The notes: generated from the sequence alone by a model not told the origin. Counted from the first letter of the stretch, positions 40,756 to 51,282 are shown. The stretch: DNA of 64,000 bases from Ophiodon elongatus (GCA_016806645.1 JACSYO010001818.1:1763501-1827500), one strand, 5' to 3'. Numbers and translations are program-made.

Positions 40756-43700
40756 GTGTGCGTGTGTGCGTGTGTGTTTAACTGTGTGTGACTTAAAGGC
40801 ACAGTCCCTGGTCCAAATATAAACTCATGTATACAACTAACACTAAAATAATAGCACGTTTTTAATGTTTTTTCTGATGCAATTTCGTGATAACCTGGTT
40901 ATTATAAATGCAGGTTTATCATTTTTATCATGATCTGCTGAGAAACACAAACAAATATTTTAATTATATATGTGGCTGTATCTGTGATTCACAGGCTCAA
41001 AAGATGACAAAATGTGTGTTCAGAATAGCAATGTGTTTGTGTTTTTGAGAATGTGTGACGATCACCACGTCGGCAAAGAGGTAAATTAATTGATTGAGAA
41101 ATGCTCACCAACTCTCTCCACCTGGCCTGTGATACTCGCTTGTAATTGTTTATCTTCAGCTTGCTGCAGTGCAGAGACTCCAGCGAGCTGCAGTTCACAC
41201 GCTGGGACGGCTCGGCGGAGCTGCAACAGCACATCGCAGGTTGTTTGTCTGCAAGCAAAGTATTCACACCACCGTGAGGAGGTGAAATCGTGAAGCACAA
41301 GTTCACACAAAACGCCTGCTGACGTGCTGTTACCTGATGTTGCGTTTTTCTCTGCAGTTCACCTGTACTGCCTGCAACCAGAGAGGGAGAAAAGTGGTAG
41401 TCGTCAGCCTGCCTTGTAAGAGACCATTTTATTCTGAGAAGTGAAAGGGTGTCGCCTGTTTCTGGGACGGACTGACCTGAAGTTGTCTGTCACCGAGACA
41501 GAAACCTCCGCCACTGTGGCAACCAAACGCATTTGACACCTGAGTGAAAGATGGAGAGACAGAGGCAGACATGGTGATGCTGTGTGTCGGGGGATAGGGG
41601 GGGGGGGAGGAGTGGGAGGGGGGGTGTCCCTAGTTCTAGAGGACCAGAGAGTATCAGACGAATGAAGCCACTATGTGGAGAGTTTTTACTCAATTTGATT
41701 GTCGTGAGTTTTCGTTTTGTACATAAAAAGAGTCAAACCCAAGGGGAAGTTTTGATTTCAGCTATGCGGTACATGAAAGACATTGTCGGCTCCAGTATGC
41801 TTCGACCTTGGGTGCAGTCAAAAAAGAAAACTTAGTAGTTAGTGGATAGTGGTTGTTGATTGCAGCACAACCTTAAAAGCAGTCATTATGTAAGCCTAGA
41901 TTTGTACTGAAACACGTCAGACCTCCAACGGACTGAACTGAGGACGACATGATCAGTAATAATGGTGAGCATTTGAATGGCGATTTATTGAAGCCCATTC
42001 CCTATTTGCAGTAAAATTAAAATAAAAAGATATATTATAAGTCGAGTGACTTAGTAGGTCAAAATTATGGACAAATGTGGCAAATGTTGATGACTTACCA
42101 TGAACATTTTGAATTTTGTCATGACTAACTTTTCATCTTTTTTTTAATTTTCTTGGTAGAAATGTGCTTCCATAGTGATGAGATCCCTTTCCTTGAAAAG
42201 CAAACTAAATCGTGAGTATGAATCTTTGTAGAGACCTAAACAAAATGATTGTAAATCTGCAACTATTTTGAAAATTGACGATATGTTTTGAGTCATTTTG
42301 TAGGAGAAAAAGGAAAATAATTTCTGGTTCCAGCTTGGATTTACTTTTACCGGTTTGCTTTCGTCTTCTACAATCATAAACTGAATGTGTTTGAGTTTTA
42401 CACTAATGGCTGGACAAAACAAGACATAGGAATATTTCAACTTAGACATTTTTAGTTTTTGTCTTACACTTTATAGACGGAGCTATTAATTGAATTATCA
42501 AGAGAATGATTGCCAGGTTGGAATCAGCAAATTACATTTTTGGACCTCTAGTTTAGCCTAAAGAATATGTTTGCTGTCTGTATTTAAAGGATCATTGTGC
42601 TTCTATATTACACTAAAATGGAGGGGAATAAGTATAAAGAGAGCAACGATTTCTATACAGCTCATCCAATTTGGATTTCTACACCTTCAAACTCCTTTAA
42701 GGCTGGAAATCAGCACCTGCAACCTGAAATCTATTGTTTAATTTTAAAGCCAATGTGCTGAATTAACAGAGAGAAAAACACATACTTACACATACAATAG
42801 AAAAACATCTAACGCACAGTTTTAATACTTTGAGTCGAGAGGGAGGAACAGATTGTAAAAAGCCAGTGAGTTACCATTGTCGAACACACCATCCAGGCTC
42901 ATGTGACAACGAATGATTTAAAGTCCAAAGCTAAATTAATTTTAGGTGCATCACAGGGTTGGAATGTTCCGCTATTACAAACTAATCCTGTAAGACTTGT
43001 CTGTGACAAGGTGACACATACGGCTTTTAAGTGGAGACACAATGAGAGTGTGGGAACTGAAAGGCACAGGAGAAACCCTACAAAGGGAATGAGGAGAGCT
43101 TGTCACTCTCACCAAGTTGTGGACGTCTTGTTCAGTCTTTTTGCGGCCCTTGGCCTCCACACTTATGGGCATCCAAAAGTCAGCATCTGCAGAAAGAAAT
43201 GAAGTTGTAAGCCCATAAATATGGCTGCATAAAACACTCTGATTGGACAAAAGGTGGATGTTTTTTACCGTTATTGGAGCAGAGTGGGCCGACGTTACAG
43301 TTTACTAAAGAGGACCCTAAAAGAAGAAGTGAAACTGATTTCTTTAGAAGCATTTGGTTTAGGTATTTATTTATTATTTTTACAACAGTAAGACAATGCT
43401 AAATGAAATTATACTTAATATAGTCACTTTTTTAGAATTAGCTGGCATTATAATACATCATAACCATCCAAAATGATGAACAGAATCACAAAAAGTATAG
43501 TACATTTTATCATTTACTCCTAACATGATTCATCCGAAAACCAATTTGGGACACAGGTCCCGTCAGCATCATTCACCTGTGACCTCAGACGTCTGGCTGC
43601 TCATGTGAGTGACAGGTGTTGCTATGACAGGACTTGAGGTAGTTATAGTTGGCACCACTGATTAAAAAAAAAATGAGGGAAAAAGGATGTTCAGTCATAA

Positions 43701-45074
43701 TCAGAAGAAGGCGATGTAATTTAAATGATGAGAAGTATTATTTCATCGGATATTATCTTCTTGCTCACCAGGTGGAGGTGAGAATAACCGTCCATATCCA
43801 CTCGTGGGTGCTGAAACAGTGAATGTAAATTAAGGTTTTCCCCTCTGTGCCTCAAGACGTACTTCTACTTTCAGATCTATCGTTCTCTCTATCAAAGCAG
43901 TCTCTATATTAGAACAATTATGATAAAATCACATCAAAGTTGTTCACCCTTTTCTTGTTCCTAATAATAATTTCGTCTGTGATTTTCTTGAAAAGCACAT
44001 TTTGATGTCTGGAAGCTATATTGGTTCCATAAAGGTCAAATAAAATACCCAATAAACATTTAAAGAACAAGCAAATTATATTCCCTTTGTGTGTACTTCT
44101 CTCTGTTCTCTGTACATACAGGCACATACAAATACACAAAAACATTGAGACAAATACATGCACGTAAGTGTGTGCGTCACGTGAATACACACCATTAGTT
44201 ACGCTTCTGTAAGCACGAGTCCGACCTCTCAACCGTCTGTTGTCTACAGGACACATTCAACATCCAACATGCTCTAAGAACATGCACAACTACCGAGTGT
44301 TAGAAATGTATTAATTCCATATGAGAAATTGGAAACATGCGGTGCTACAGTATGTTTTAGCAAGAATTAAAGTCTCTTAAATTCCTGAATTCCACGATGA
44401 AAGATTTGAAAAAGATTACGCTGCATTCTGTCATTGATGCAGTTAGTTAGTAAAAGTAGTTCATGCACAATATCCCAGCTTGAACAGCCTGCTCAAGTAG
44501 GATCAGTGAGATAAAGGAGAGCTTAAGTGTCTCACCACACAGAAGGTTGGGGTCTCTCTGTCGGGCCCTGGGACTGGTCACGCCCCAGTACCGAGAATTC
44601 CAGCCAATCACAGTGCCGTCCTCGCAGGGGCCGTGGTGGCCCAGGTCCGCCCACATGCGGAACAAGTACAGCTCCACTTCCCCGAGCGCGGCTCCCGGGG
44701 GCCGGTCTCTGGGACGGCAGCCCAGCCACAGGGAGCCGCCGGGGGGGATGGCCTGAGCGATGGCCGTCCTCTCTGCCACCATCCTCCCGTCAACCTGAAA
44801 CATTTACACAGCTTGTGTGGCGCGTTTCCCAAATAAAGAGAGCTCAAAAGTTAAAACTACAAAAATAAGAGCAAAGTTGTAATAAACTGGCGGTGCCCTT
44901 TGAGTTTTTCTACTCAGCTTAACTAAACGTACTTCGGTGAACCGGTCTAAAGGGTTTGTATTACACACATTGCTTTGTCTTTCATTCCAAACCCCACCCA
45001 CATTTTCTGGTATCTTTGCAAGACAAACTTACTGAGTCATGTAAACAACCTATTTTATGCAAACACTGTTTGGC

Positions 45075-45155
<81 letters not shown>

Positions 45156-47439
45156 ACCCATGGCAGTGGGGGAAAGTAAAGTACAAATGTGAGGTACTCT
45201 TTACTTGAGGATTCAAATTTGATGCTACGTTATACTTCTACTCCACTACAATTCAGAATATATTGTACGTTTTGCTCCACTACATTTAACCACACCATCA
45301 GTAATACTAATAAAGTAAAATAATGGGCCTATTTAACACTATTTATCTCTCACACACGGGCCAATGTTCTGCAGTGAGTACTGTTATCTTTATACTTGTG
45401 TACTTTTACCTCAGTACCATTTTGGATTCAGGACATTTACCTGTAATGGAATGTAATTTCTTTGTGTAGTGGCGTTACATTTAATTAACTCAGAATACTC
45501 CCTTCTCCACTTTGCATAGTACACTAAGTATTACCTCCAGGCTAATGGAGCTGCGTGGTACGTCCCTCCTCAGACACACCCTGTGCCAGTGTTTTGGGGA
45601 CAGCTGGATAGGGAATCGGTGTCGGACCCTTAGCAGCCACCCATACAGCGCCTCATCATCCCCCTCCAGACCCAGCTCCGGTCTGGGTGCGTGGACCGAG
45701 CTGTAAGAGAAGGCCACCCAGGCTCCGGGGACAACCACGCGGATGTCGACACACAAAGTCATCTGAAAGAGCAGCGGCATGGCGGCACCGTCCTGCAGGG
45801 TCCAGTGGTCCTCACAGCCATTTAATACTGCCTTAGTGTCTCCCAGGAAATTGCCTTCCGCTGGAATGGGCGAAAGAAATGCAGATTTACAGCATTCATT
45901 GCACTGCAGAGCTGCGCTGGAAGCAAACATAGTCTCGAAGGTTTGAGTTGAACTTAAGACCAAAAGACTTTTAACGTAAACACAACACTGACATGTTATC
46001 ACATTCAGCTGAATAGGAGAACTTGTTGGCAAACTGTTGCCTAGTTACACATACAGCAGATACTAAGCAACATTATAATTCATCATGTTTCTGGCCACCT
46101 GGTAAATGAAAGTCTATAGTTCACTCTCTTTTAGATCTGCTTTGGTCTCCACCATCTCCTCTTTAATCGCAAAATACTCCACTATGTTCACCAGCTAGTC
46201 GCTAACTTTTTAAAGATTAAAAATAAAACAAACATGAGAATTATCTGCGGGTTAATTAATAACACCTTTAGTTAAATCATTAATATTAGATAGTGTAACT
46301 GAGCTGTTGCACAATGCTAAGCTAATAGCACAACTAACCCATTTTAATTACCTACATTTATTTTTCTCAGTTAGCATTACAATATGGATGCTTGATCTCT
46401 GGAGGAAATAAATATATATGCTGGGTTGATACTTTGTCAGTTGATAGGGTTGCCAACTATTTTGTATTAGCCCAAACGTCTCCTTTATTGTGCTAAATTA
46501 TTTTGTCCCATTCTGGATCTCCCTCATTCCATAGTGACTACTACTCAACTCTGATAAATAACAATCGAAGGTAATAAGTAATATCGGTGCATTCTTCGTG
46601 ACATCTACTGCGGAAAATGACAAAAACGCCTTATGTACTGTATGCGTACGATCAGATTAAACATGGACTACGGGGCAACAGAACCGACTGTCTTGTTGAG
46701 CTCAACGGTGCTTCGTTTCACGACTCAATTGTTGTAAAGAATATGCACTTGGGTACAACAAAAGCTGAGGTGATTACAAAGAATGTTTCCAGACCGAAGA
46801 CTGTGTGGGGTGTTTTGGATGATCTGTCCCTGACTAAAGGTGAGCTTTTGTACTTCTCAGTTGCCACTTTTTACTATCCAATTAATTTTGTTGCCTAAAC
46901 CAAACCAGCCGTCGCCACTGTGGGTTTCTTCAAGCGTGATACGAGGCTGATATTAGACAGGCAGGCTGGGCAGACCACACCCATTGAGAAGTGTAAAAAA
47001 TGTTCGGCCCATTATCGGAAACAATGGCGGGACTATGGTAATAATCAATTGGAAACACTAATTGCCATTTACTAATCCCTTGCAATGCATGTGTTGTCAA
47101 CGTGTCTTGATAAGTCATCCCCAAGCTTAAATAAAGCTTAATTAAAGAGTCTCTCTCAATTGCTACACAACGATTAAGGACAAGGGCAAGCAGGCGGCAG
47201 CAGAAGTGAATGATTTGGCCAAAACAAGGCCTAATTATTGAATTCATAATGTGGTGGTAACAATTAAATTACATCAAGGGTAAGTAATTACATATTGTGT
47301 GAACTGTTAGTAGGCTAAATCATGGCCTTTTTTCTCTCGGGTTACCTTTGGGTGGAGTGGCTGCCAGCAGTAGAAGCCAGATGACAAGAAGGAAATGATG
47401 TGTCCATCTCCACCATCCCTCAAAGCAAAGGTCATGCAT
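26915..47439 (-). CDS. adgrg2: Adhesion GPCR, ADGRG2-like, with N-terminal pentraxin domain and giant mucin-like exon
   Basis: Cell-surface adhesion receptor coupling through a seven-helix domain and a tethered agonist. Exons read from splice sites, 5' to 3': 47439-47346, 45860-45535, 44794-44536, 44243-44193, 43810-43769, 43657-43577, 43316-43269, 43186-43113, (unresolved), 41539-41477, 41371-41334, 41248-41109, 40000-39971, 39881-39834, 39278-39245, 39104-39071, 38967-38933, 38726-38599, 38498-38381, 37831-32951, 32578-32460, 32358-32222, 32136-31980, 31518-31363, 31156-31034, 30436-30391, 30300-30197, 29754-29630, 29527-29259, 29169-29070, 28404-28118, 27966-27865, 27217-27092, 27003-26915. 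Reading phases agree at every junction except around 41.5-43.1 kb and inside the repeat exon. The exons sum to about 2,800 codons. Helix sequences and the tail motif YLCCGKLRLAENSDWS resemble ADGRG2, whereas PTX plus mucin is the ADGRG4 layout. Family assignment is near certain; the choice of paralogue (ADGRG2 over ADGRG4) is an inference helped by the ptchd1 neighbour. Confidence 0.85.
27218..27864. other. Receptor intron
   Basis: AT-rich, with a T-run near 27333 and a short (TA) run near 27480. No embedded gene. Confidence 0.6.
27865..29754 (-). other. adgrg2: Seven-transmembrane domain of the receptor
   Basis: Five exons encode the helices. 29754-29630 has helix 1 (LLTFITYIGCGISAIFLALTLL). 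29527-29259 has helices 2 and 3 and the start of 4 (LCLSLLLLNLVFLLDGW; FLHYFLLTSFTWAGLEALHMY). 29169-29070 has the rest of helix 4 and loop 2. 28404-28118 has loop-2 FCW, helices 5 and 6 (LIILLGLTWGFALFAWGP) and part of 7. 27966-27865 has the end of helix 7 and helix 8. The family motifs are intact: the F-x-x-L-x-x-F-T-W-x-x-L-E segment in helix 3, the cysteine before helix 3 pairing with the loop-2 cysteine in FCW, LTWG in helix 6, and FNSLQGFF in helix 7. No disruption is visible, so this portion appears functional. Confidence 0.96.
28405..29069. other. Receptor intron
   Basis: No embedded gene or recognised repeat. Confidence 0.6.
29860..30165. repeat. Dispersed teleost repeat in the intron after the GPS exon
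   Basis: CCATCCATTATCTTTAACCG, TTATCCTGTTCAGGGTCGCG, AATCCCAGCTGACATTTGGC, CACCCTGGACAGGTGGCC and CAACCATTCACGCTCACATT, in this order, form one of the commonest short dispersed repeats in fish genomes as I recall it. It ends about 30 bp from the GPS exon and supplies the chance open frames on both strands here. Confidence 0.75.
30437..31033. other. Receptor intron
   Basis: AT-rich, short CATC run near 30895. No embedded gene. Confidence 0.6.
31519..31979. other. Receptor intron
   Basis: No embedded gene. An open frame on the plus strand (31620-31943) has no recognisable content. Confidence 0.6.
32579..32950. other. Receptor intron
   Basis: Short intron between the mucin exon and the GAIN exons; nothing recognised inside. 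Confidence 0.6.
32951..37831 (-). other. adgrg2: Giant mucin-like exon with tandem N-glycosylation repeats
   Basis: One exon of 4,881 bp encodes a Thr/Asn/Ser-rich stalk. Non-repetitive ends (37831-about 37290 and about 33700-32951) flank tandem 15-residue units of the type TTVTPSTNHTTEYNV, varied to PSLNDTTTYNV and PSANHT. Each unit has two N-x-T sequons (NHT or NDT, and NVT or NIT), so the stalk should be heavily N-glycosylated as well as O-glycosylated. Span divided by 45 bp suggests about 75-80 units. A 267-bp higher-order period occurs near 34.67-35.2 kb. Open frames break near 34,546 and at several points in 35,640-35,965, where units lack a few bases; the exon length as given does not fit the flanking phases. 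The flanking exons are intact. Confidence 0.9.
37832..38380. other. Receptor intron
   Basis: Separates the cysteine-rich exons from the mucin exon; nothing recognised inside. Confidence 0.6.
38381..40000 (-). other. adgrg2: Chain of very short cysteine-rich exons before the mucin exon
   Basis: Seven exons follow one another: 40000-39971 (30 bp), 39881-39834 (48), 39278-39245 (34), 39104-39071 (34), 38967-38933 (35), 38726-38599 (128) and 38498-38381 (118). Each has AG/GT limits and compatible phase, giving a continuous cysteine-rich peptide that includes RFCDCTTFCSS, KCNTMPASVCRDILNRYK, HLECHGTQQRLYSC, VNGCSLKKHLQQVIDSY and VCGPPGLAIRNLL. The open frame across all seven, with about eleven cysteines, argues that these are real coding exons and not chance. 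The segment leads directly into the mucin exon. Its fold is unknown to me; it may be a small disulphide-rich domain split by many introns. Confidence 0.65.
39345..39413. repeat. 23-bp short tandem repeat, three copies
   Basis: TTAAATCATACACACCAATG is repeated three times with small changes, inside a receptor intron. Confidence 0.85.
40452..40517. repeat. (CA)n microsatellite in receptor intron
   Basis: About 33 AC units without interruption. Confidence 0.97.
40689..40780. repeat. (TG)n microsatellite in receptor intron
   Basis: Long TG run with a few CG interruptions at the right end. Together with the (CA)n 170 bp away it forms an inverted pair that could fold into a hairpin. Confidence 0.95.
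41109..44243 (-). other. adgrg2: Linker exons after the PTX domain (threonine-rich, then cysteine-rich)
   Basis: After the PTX domain come short exons at 44243-44193 (arginine-rich, RRLRGRTRAYRS), 43810-43769, 43657-43577 (Ser/Thr/Pro linker), 43316-43269 (NCNVGPLCSNN), 43186-43113 (ADFWMPISVEAKGRKKTEQD), 41539-41477 (FGCHSGGGFCLG), 41371-41334 and 41248-41109 (TTCDVLLQLRRAVPACELQL). Phases chain correctly except between 43113 and 41539, where at least one more exon is needed. A 23-bp candidate at 42897-42875 has splice-like flanks but the wrong phase. The pattern of paired cysteines suggests small disulphide modules. I recognise no named domain here. Confidence 0.6.
41540..43112. other. Receptor intron region with an unresolved exon
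   Basis: The reading phases of the flanking exons need at least one more coding exon here. A weak candidate is 42897-42875 (CCTGGATGGTGTGTTCGACA, then ATG/GTAAC). Nothing else recognised. Confidence 0.4.
45077..45153. repeat. (TG)n microsatellite in receptor intron 2
   Basis: About 38 TG units; it ends directly before the dispersed repeat at 45159. Confidence 0.97.
45159..45480. repeat. Dispersed teleost repeat (GGCAGTGGGGGAAAGTA type)
   Basis: GGCAGTGGGGGAAAGTAAAG, GTACTCTTTACTTGAG, TATACTTCTACTCCACTACA and GCTCCACTACATTTAA are the hallmark words of a repeat found in thousands of copies in fish genomes as I recall it. A further piece is at 15270-15410. Confidence 0.75.
45861..47345. other. 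Receptor intron 1
   Basis: AT-rich. A 93-codon open frame on the plus strand (46617-46898) has no recognisable family and no splice partners; it may be a decayed transposon piece. No gene is supported. Confidence 0.5.
47346..47439 (-). other. adgrg2: Receptor exon 1: start codon and signal peptide
   Basis: The ATG at 47439 opens a frame with a polar stretch containing WWRW, followed by a hydrophobic core FLLVIWLLLLAA and a likely cleavage region just before the next exon. This is a standard secretory signal peptide, expected for an adhesion GPCR. The donor CCCAAAG/GTAAC ends the exon in phase 1, matching the phase needed by the PTX exon at 45860. A possible acceptor (TTTCCAG) lies four bases upstream of the ATG, so a separate 5' untranslated exon further upstream is plausible. 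I chose this ATG because it is the only one that opens directly into a signal peptide in the right phase. Confidence 0.8.
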
Positions 47440-47449
47440 CCTCCTGGAA

Positions 47450-50040
47450 ACACAAGGTGACAAGAATTCACAAGACATGAGACATCTTCCTCTTTCTTTG
47501 GTTTTATTGTGGGTGTATTTACCTCTGTGCTCTTGTTTGTGGCAGCTGCTTCGCTATCATTCCTTTATAAAATATTCAAATTGCATTTCAAGCTTTGTGA
47601 GTGGGAACGACAACAACGTCCCAAAATTTCTGAAAAGTTCCTCCCTTCCCGTGCAGTCTGTGTTTCTAAATGTGGATATGACCACGGGGCATCGTTGTTT
47701 CAGCCTTGGGATTTTACCTAAATTATCCTTTACAGCTGGTAAACTAAAACGATCTAATAATATGGGCGGCTTTGTCTCCACTCACGGATTGACTGCAGGG
47801 CAGGGGTGGACTCAGCAGATTGGGTTACACCGCACTGCGTTCACACCTTCACAGGCTGCATGTTATTGTTGCCTGTGGTGTCTTTATAATGATGACGGGC
47901 CACGCCTCACTTCCTGCTTAAAATGTAAATGAAACAGTGTACATGAGGTACTTTGTTACATAATGGCTCCAAAATCGAAATTCATAGAATTAGAAGGAAG
48001 AAAATACTGATATTTTTAGTCGGTTCCCCTCCTTCATAAAGCAGCTTTAATTGGTGGTATCATCTAAAAAGGTTCATAGGGAGAACTTGTTAGCAAACAG
48101 TGGCTTATTTACACATCAAGGAGACAGAAAGCAACATTATCATTAATTTGGAGTTGTGTTTCTGGGTGAGTCCAGTATTCACTCTCCTTTTAGCTTTCTT
48201 TGGGTCACTAACTTTCTCTGTTTTTTGATAAGTGCTGGAAAAGTTTCAAACCACTATAATTCTTTGGGTGTGAAAAACCAAAACAACAATCTTAAAGATG
48301 CTAAAACGTCAAAGCTGAGGGGAACTACGGAGTCAGGTGATAACAGTTGTTGAGATAATTATTTTCTCTCGCATGACACATCATCTTTTGATCTATTGTT
48401 CTCATAAACATATGATTAGTGCAGCTTTGATACTGGCCAAAACTTTTTTTAAATTTAACTTATTCATGCAGTTTATACTAAAGCTGAAAGCCCAGGAGAC
48501 CTACGGGGAACAGCAGAGGTGTGCACTCAAGGGAACGTGCCTTAAGTCAGACTCAAGTCAGACTCAAGTCACACATTATGAGTTATCCCGAGTTAACAAA
48601 ATCCAAAAAGACCTGAAACTTGACTTCACTTCACAAGCCCAAAGATTAAAAAGTATGTTAAATTAAAAACATTAAAGTAAGTATTACTTTCTTAAATCAC
48701 CCCCATTACCTCCCACTGCCATATACAATACAAATATATAGCACAAAGAGTTACATGCAATCAAATGTGCTATTTAAATATAATTGTCTTGCCTTTTAGA
48801 TGTGTTGAAGAGTGATTAGCAATTTAGATTTCCAATTTTTTTAAACAGTATTTATTAAATAAATTGTCGATACAAATACAAAAATTACAAAAGTGGATAA
48901 AAACCAAGCGTTTAAATCTCTTATTGACTCATCGCATTGTCTTCCTCTGCCGACCCTTAAGAAACAAGTCGGCTCAGTGGTGATCGTGACCATGAGATGC
49001 TCTCCCTGTCTTCTCAAACATACTGTTCCTTTTCTTTGTCCTAAATATTTTTAACATTAACAACAACATATGACAGTACACGCACATTTATACACACAAA
49101 GGCCAGGTTTAATGACGTCATGGCACTGTAATAAAGGGAGTGTCTGCAATTAAAGCATATTGATAAAATGTTGATCTACAGGTTTTGCCAGGTGAAGTGT
49201 TTAGAACGAGTGTCAAGTTTATCAGCCTAATAATGTTGATTTTTTTTGTTTATTATTCTTCACTACCCCGCGGTGTTGCTTTGTTTTGTTCCCAGACTGA
49301 TCTGATCTACAAATATCTGAAAACCTTTGATCCAAAATGGATTAAGAATAAAGTCTTTAGTGTGGAAACATTGTGTACTGTGACCCACGAGAGACAAGCA
49401 CTACTAGTGCTGCTTAAGGAAGCTTAAAGCGTCTCATCATACATGTGAATTGTCTTTTGTCTGTTAAAATGGGATTATCATATGTTGTGTCTGAATATGA
49501 AACGGCACCCGTTGAAGCCTCGAGGGCTACAGAGAAGCCTTGTTCTTATTGTCAGTCCTAATCTTATGTTCCCACACTCTGACTTTCTATGTTTGAGCAC
49601 AAAAACAGTGAAACAAAGCAGCGTCAAGAAACTTAAATTGTTCTTTGTATCAAACCTCTTTGTATGAGTTATCCACAAACTGTCACACATTGCATCTTCA
49701 GACTAAATATTCAAATCGCTACTCGAGTTCTTTTCCTAAATTTGGTGTTCAAAATCAGAAGATTACTTTCACAATTTCTGTGAGGAACCTTTAGATCGCT
49801 TACCTGACGCTTCCTAAAAGCATGTGCAGAGTCTGTGCAGGTTCACGGGTGTGAATGCATGCACATATGCACACGTCTCTCCATAATTCCCGTATTATTG
49901 TTCACCGTCAGTGATGAGTCTTCTCTCAGTGTTTCCTTCTCTTCTGTTGCTTCCTTTCCTCCCCTTTCCTCTGTCCTATGTTGCTCTCCCTCTTATTTCA
50001 CGTATCCACCTGTCTCTTACACAAGAGCATCGTCTGTAGC
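47450..50040. other. Intergenic stretch 5' of the receptor gene
   Basis: It should hold the receptor promoter, but no clear core promoter can be pointed to. At 48517-48645 are GACTCAAGTCAGACTCAAGT-type words recalled from a common fish repeat. No other gene seen. Confidence 0.45.
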
Positions 50041-50042
50041 AT

Positions 50043-50068
50043 CAGGTGTGTGAGTGTGTGTGAGTGTG

Positions 50069-50128
<60 letters not shown>

Positions 50129-50428
50129 CGTGTCGAGCTGCGTTCAGGAAATCAGAATTTTTGATGTGTGACAGTACACCAAGGAATGACACACCTCCAG
50201 AGGACGAGGAGGGCAGAGACAGATAGAGATAATAAACAATGTTGAGCAGTTTTCTTTATCCATCATATATTTATCTATCATTTATCTGGTTTGTTTTTCT
50301 ATCCCAGTGTGACTGGAGGGCAGCAGCTGGTATTACAGGATGCAGGACCAGACAGTTCCTGGACAGGGTATTAGCCTTTATCTGGTGTGTGTGTGTGTGT
50401 GTTTGTGTGTGCGTGCGTGCGTGCGTGC

Positions 50429-50467
<39 letters not shown>

Positions 50468-51022
50468 ACCGTAGAAAAGTACGTGTGTTGCAGAAAATTG
50501 CAAAAACAGGCAAAAATTACACGGCAGGCTCAAGTATGAAATATTGGATTTACGTAGACAAACCAGTCAAACATCTTCTCTCTTTCTCACACACGCACAG
50601 ACACACACACACACACACACCTACACACACACACTGACGGAGTGGCTGTGAATTTGAGGAATGGCATCTGACGTCAGATGTAAAATGAACAAACAAGACA
50701 AGAGCAGCCTCAGGGCGACACGGCTCTTTGAATCTCAGTGTGTCTTTACTTGTCTGTGTGTGTGTGTGTGGGTGTGTGTGTGTGTGTGTGTGTGTGTAGG
50801 CATCTAGATAATTAAGTAGTTGACCATTGGCCACAAGGGGGCAATGAAGACTACAGCGATTATTATTTTTCCACTACATATCAAGTGTCAGCCTTTGTTC
50901 ACTTTTACTGAGATGTAACCAAACAGTATCAGATCAGTGGAGCGGAGCAGAACTGCAGCACATTACTGCTCTTCTTCAGTGACACAGCATTTTTTAGGTG
51001 AGTTATTTTCAGTCTGTGTGTC

Positions 51023-51056
<34 letters not shown>

Positions 51057-51062
51057 TGTGCG
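50043..51062. repeat. Cluster of six (TG/CA)n microsatellites
   Basis: Runs at about 50043-50127 (GT then GA), 50383-50463 (GT with GTGC), 50587-50635 (CA), 50752-50798 (TG) and 51014-51062 (TG); the first is compound. They lie in alternating orientation within 1.0 kb. The sequence between runs is unique. Confidence 0.9.
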
Positions 51063-51282
51063 CGAGAACAGTTCAAGCTCAAGTGAATCAAAATCCCACC
51101 GGCAAGCTTTTACCTCTCATCTCTTTTCTGCAATTATTCAAACTGAGAACTCCTCACGGCTTGACAAAAATGGCCTTTTCTACTCCAAGGAAGAATTTTG
51201 AGCATCTTGTCTGCCTATAACAGGGAGCTTTGAATATGTAAATGTGATGTTAAGACAATATATTCCATCTACCTGTCTCCAG

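Larger units (their letters stand above)
44536..45860 (-). other. adgrg2: Pentraxin (PTX/laminin-G-like) domain, two exons
   Basis: Exons 45860-45535 and 44794-44536 encode a pentraxin-like beta-sandwich. The signs are an opening cysteine segment (LNGCEDHW), the strand MTLCVDIRVVV, KHWHRVCLRRD, the hairpin VDGRMVAERT, then GGSLWLGCRP, GEVELYLFRMWA and CEDGTVIGWNSRYWGV. W-H-R-V-C followed by a V-D-G hairpin, L-G, and a closing G-x-V-x-x-W is the usual order in PTX domains of adhesion GPCRs (ADGRG4, ADGRG6, ADGRD1). The domain probably binds a matrix or glycan ligand outside the cell; the ligand cannot be read from sequence. The intron between the exons holds a long (TG)n and a dispersed teleost repeat. 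Confidence 0.85.

Noticed and set aside
46617..46898. 93-codon open frame in receptor intron 1, possible nested gene
   Set aside because: No recognisable family, no splice sites and no flanking gene structure; at most a decayed mobile-element piece.
47477..47932. 151-codon open frame upstream of the receptor start
   Set aside because: Lies on the opposite strand to the receptor, with no signal of a conserved protein; biased composition typical of non-coding DNA.
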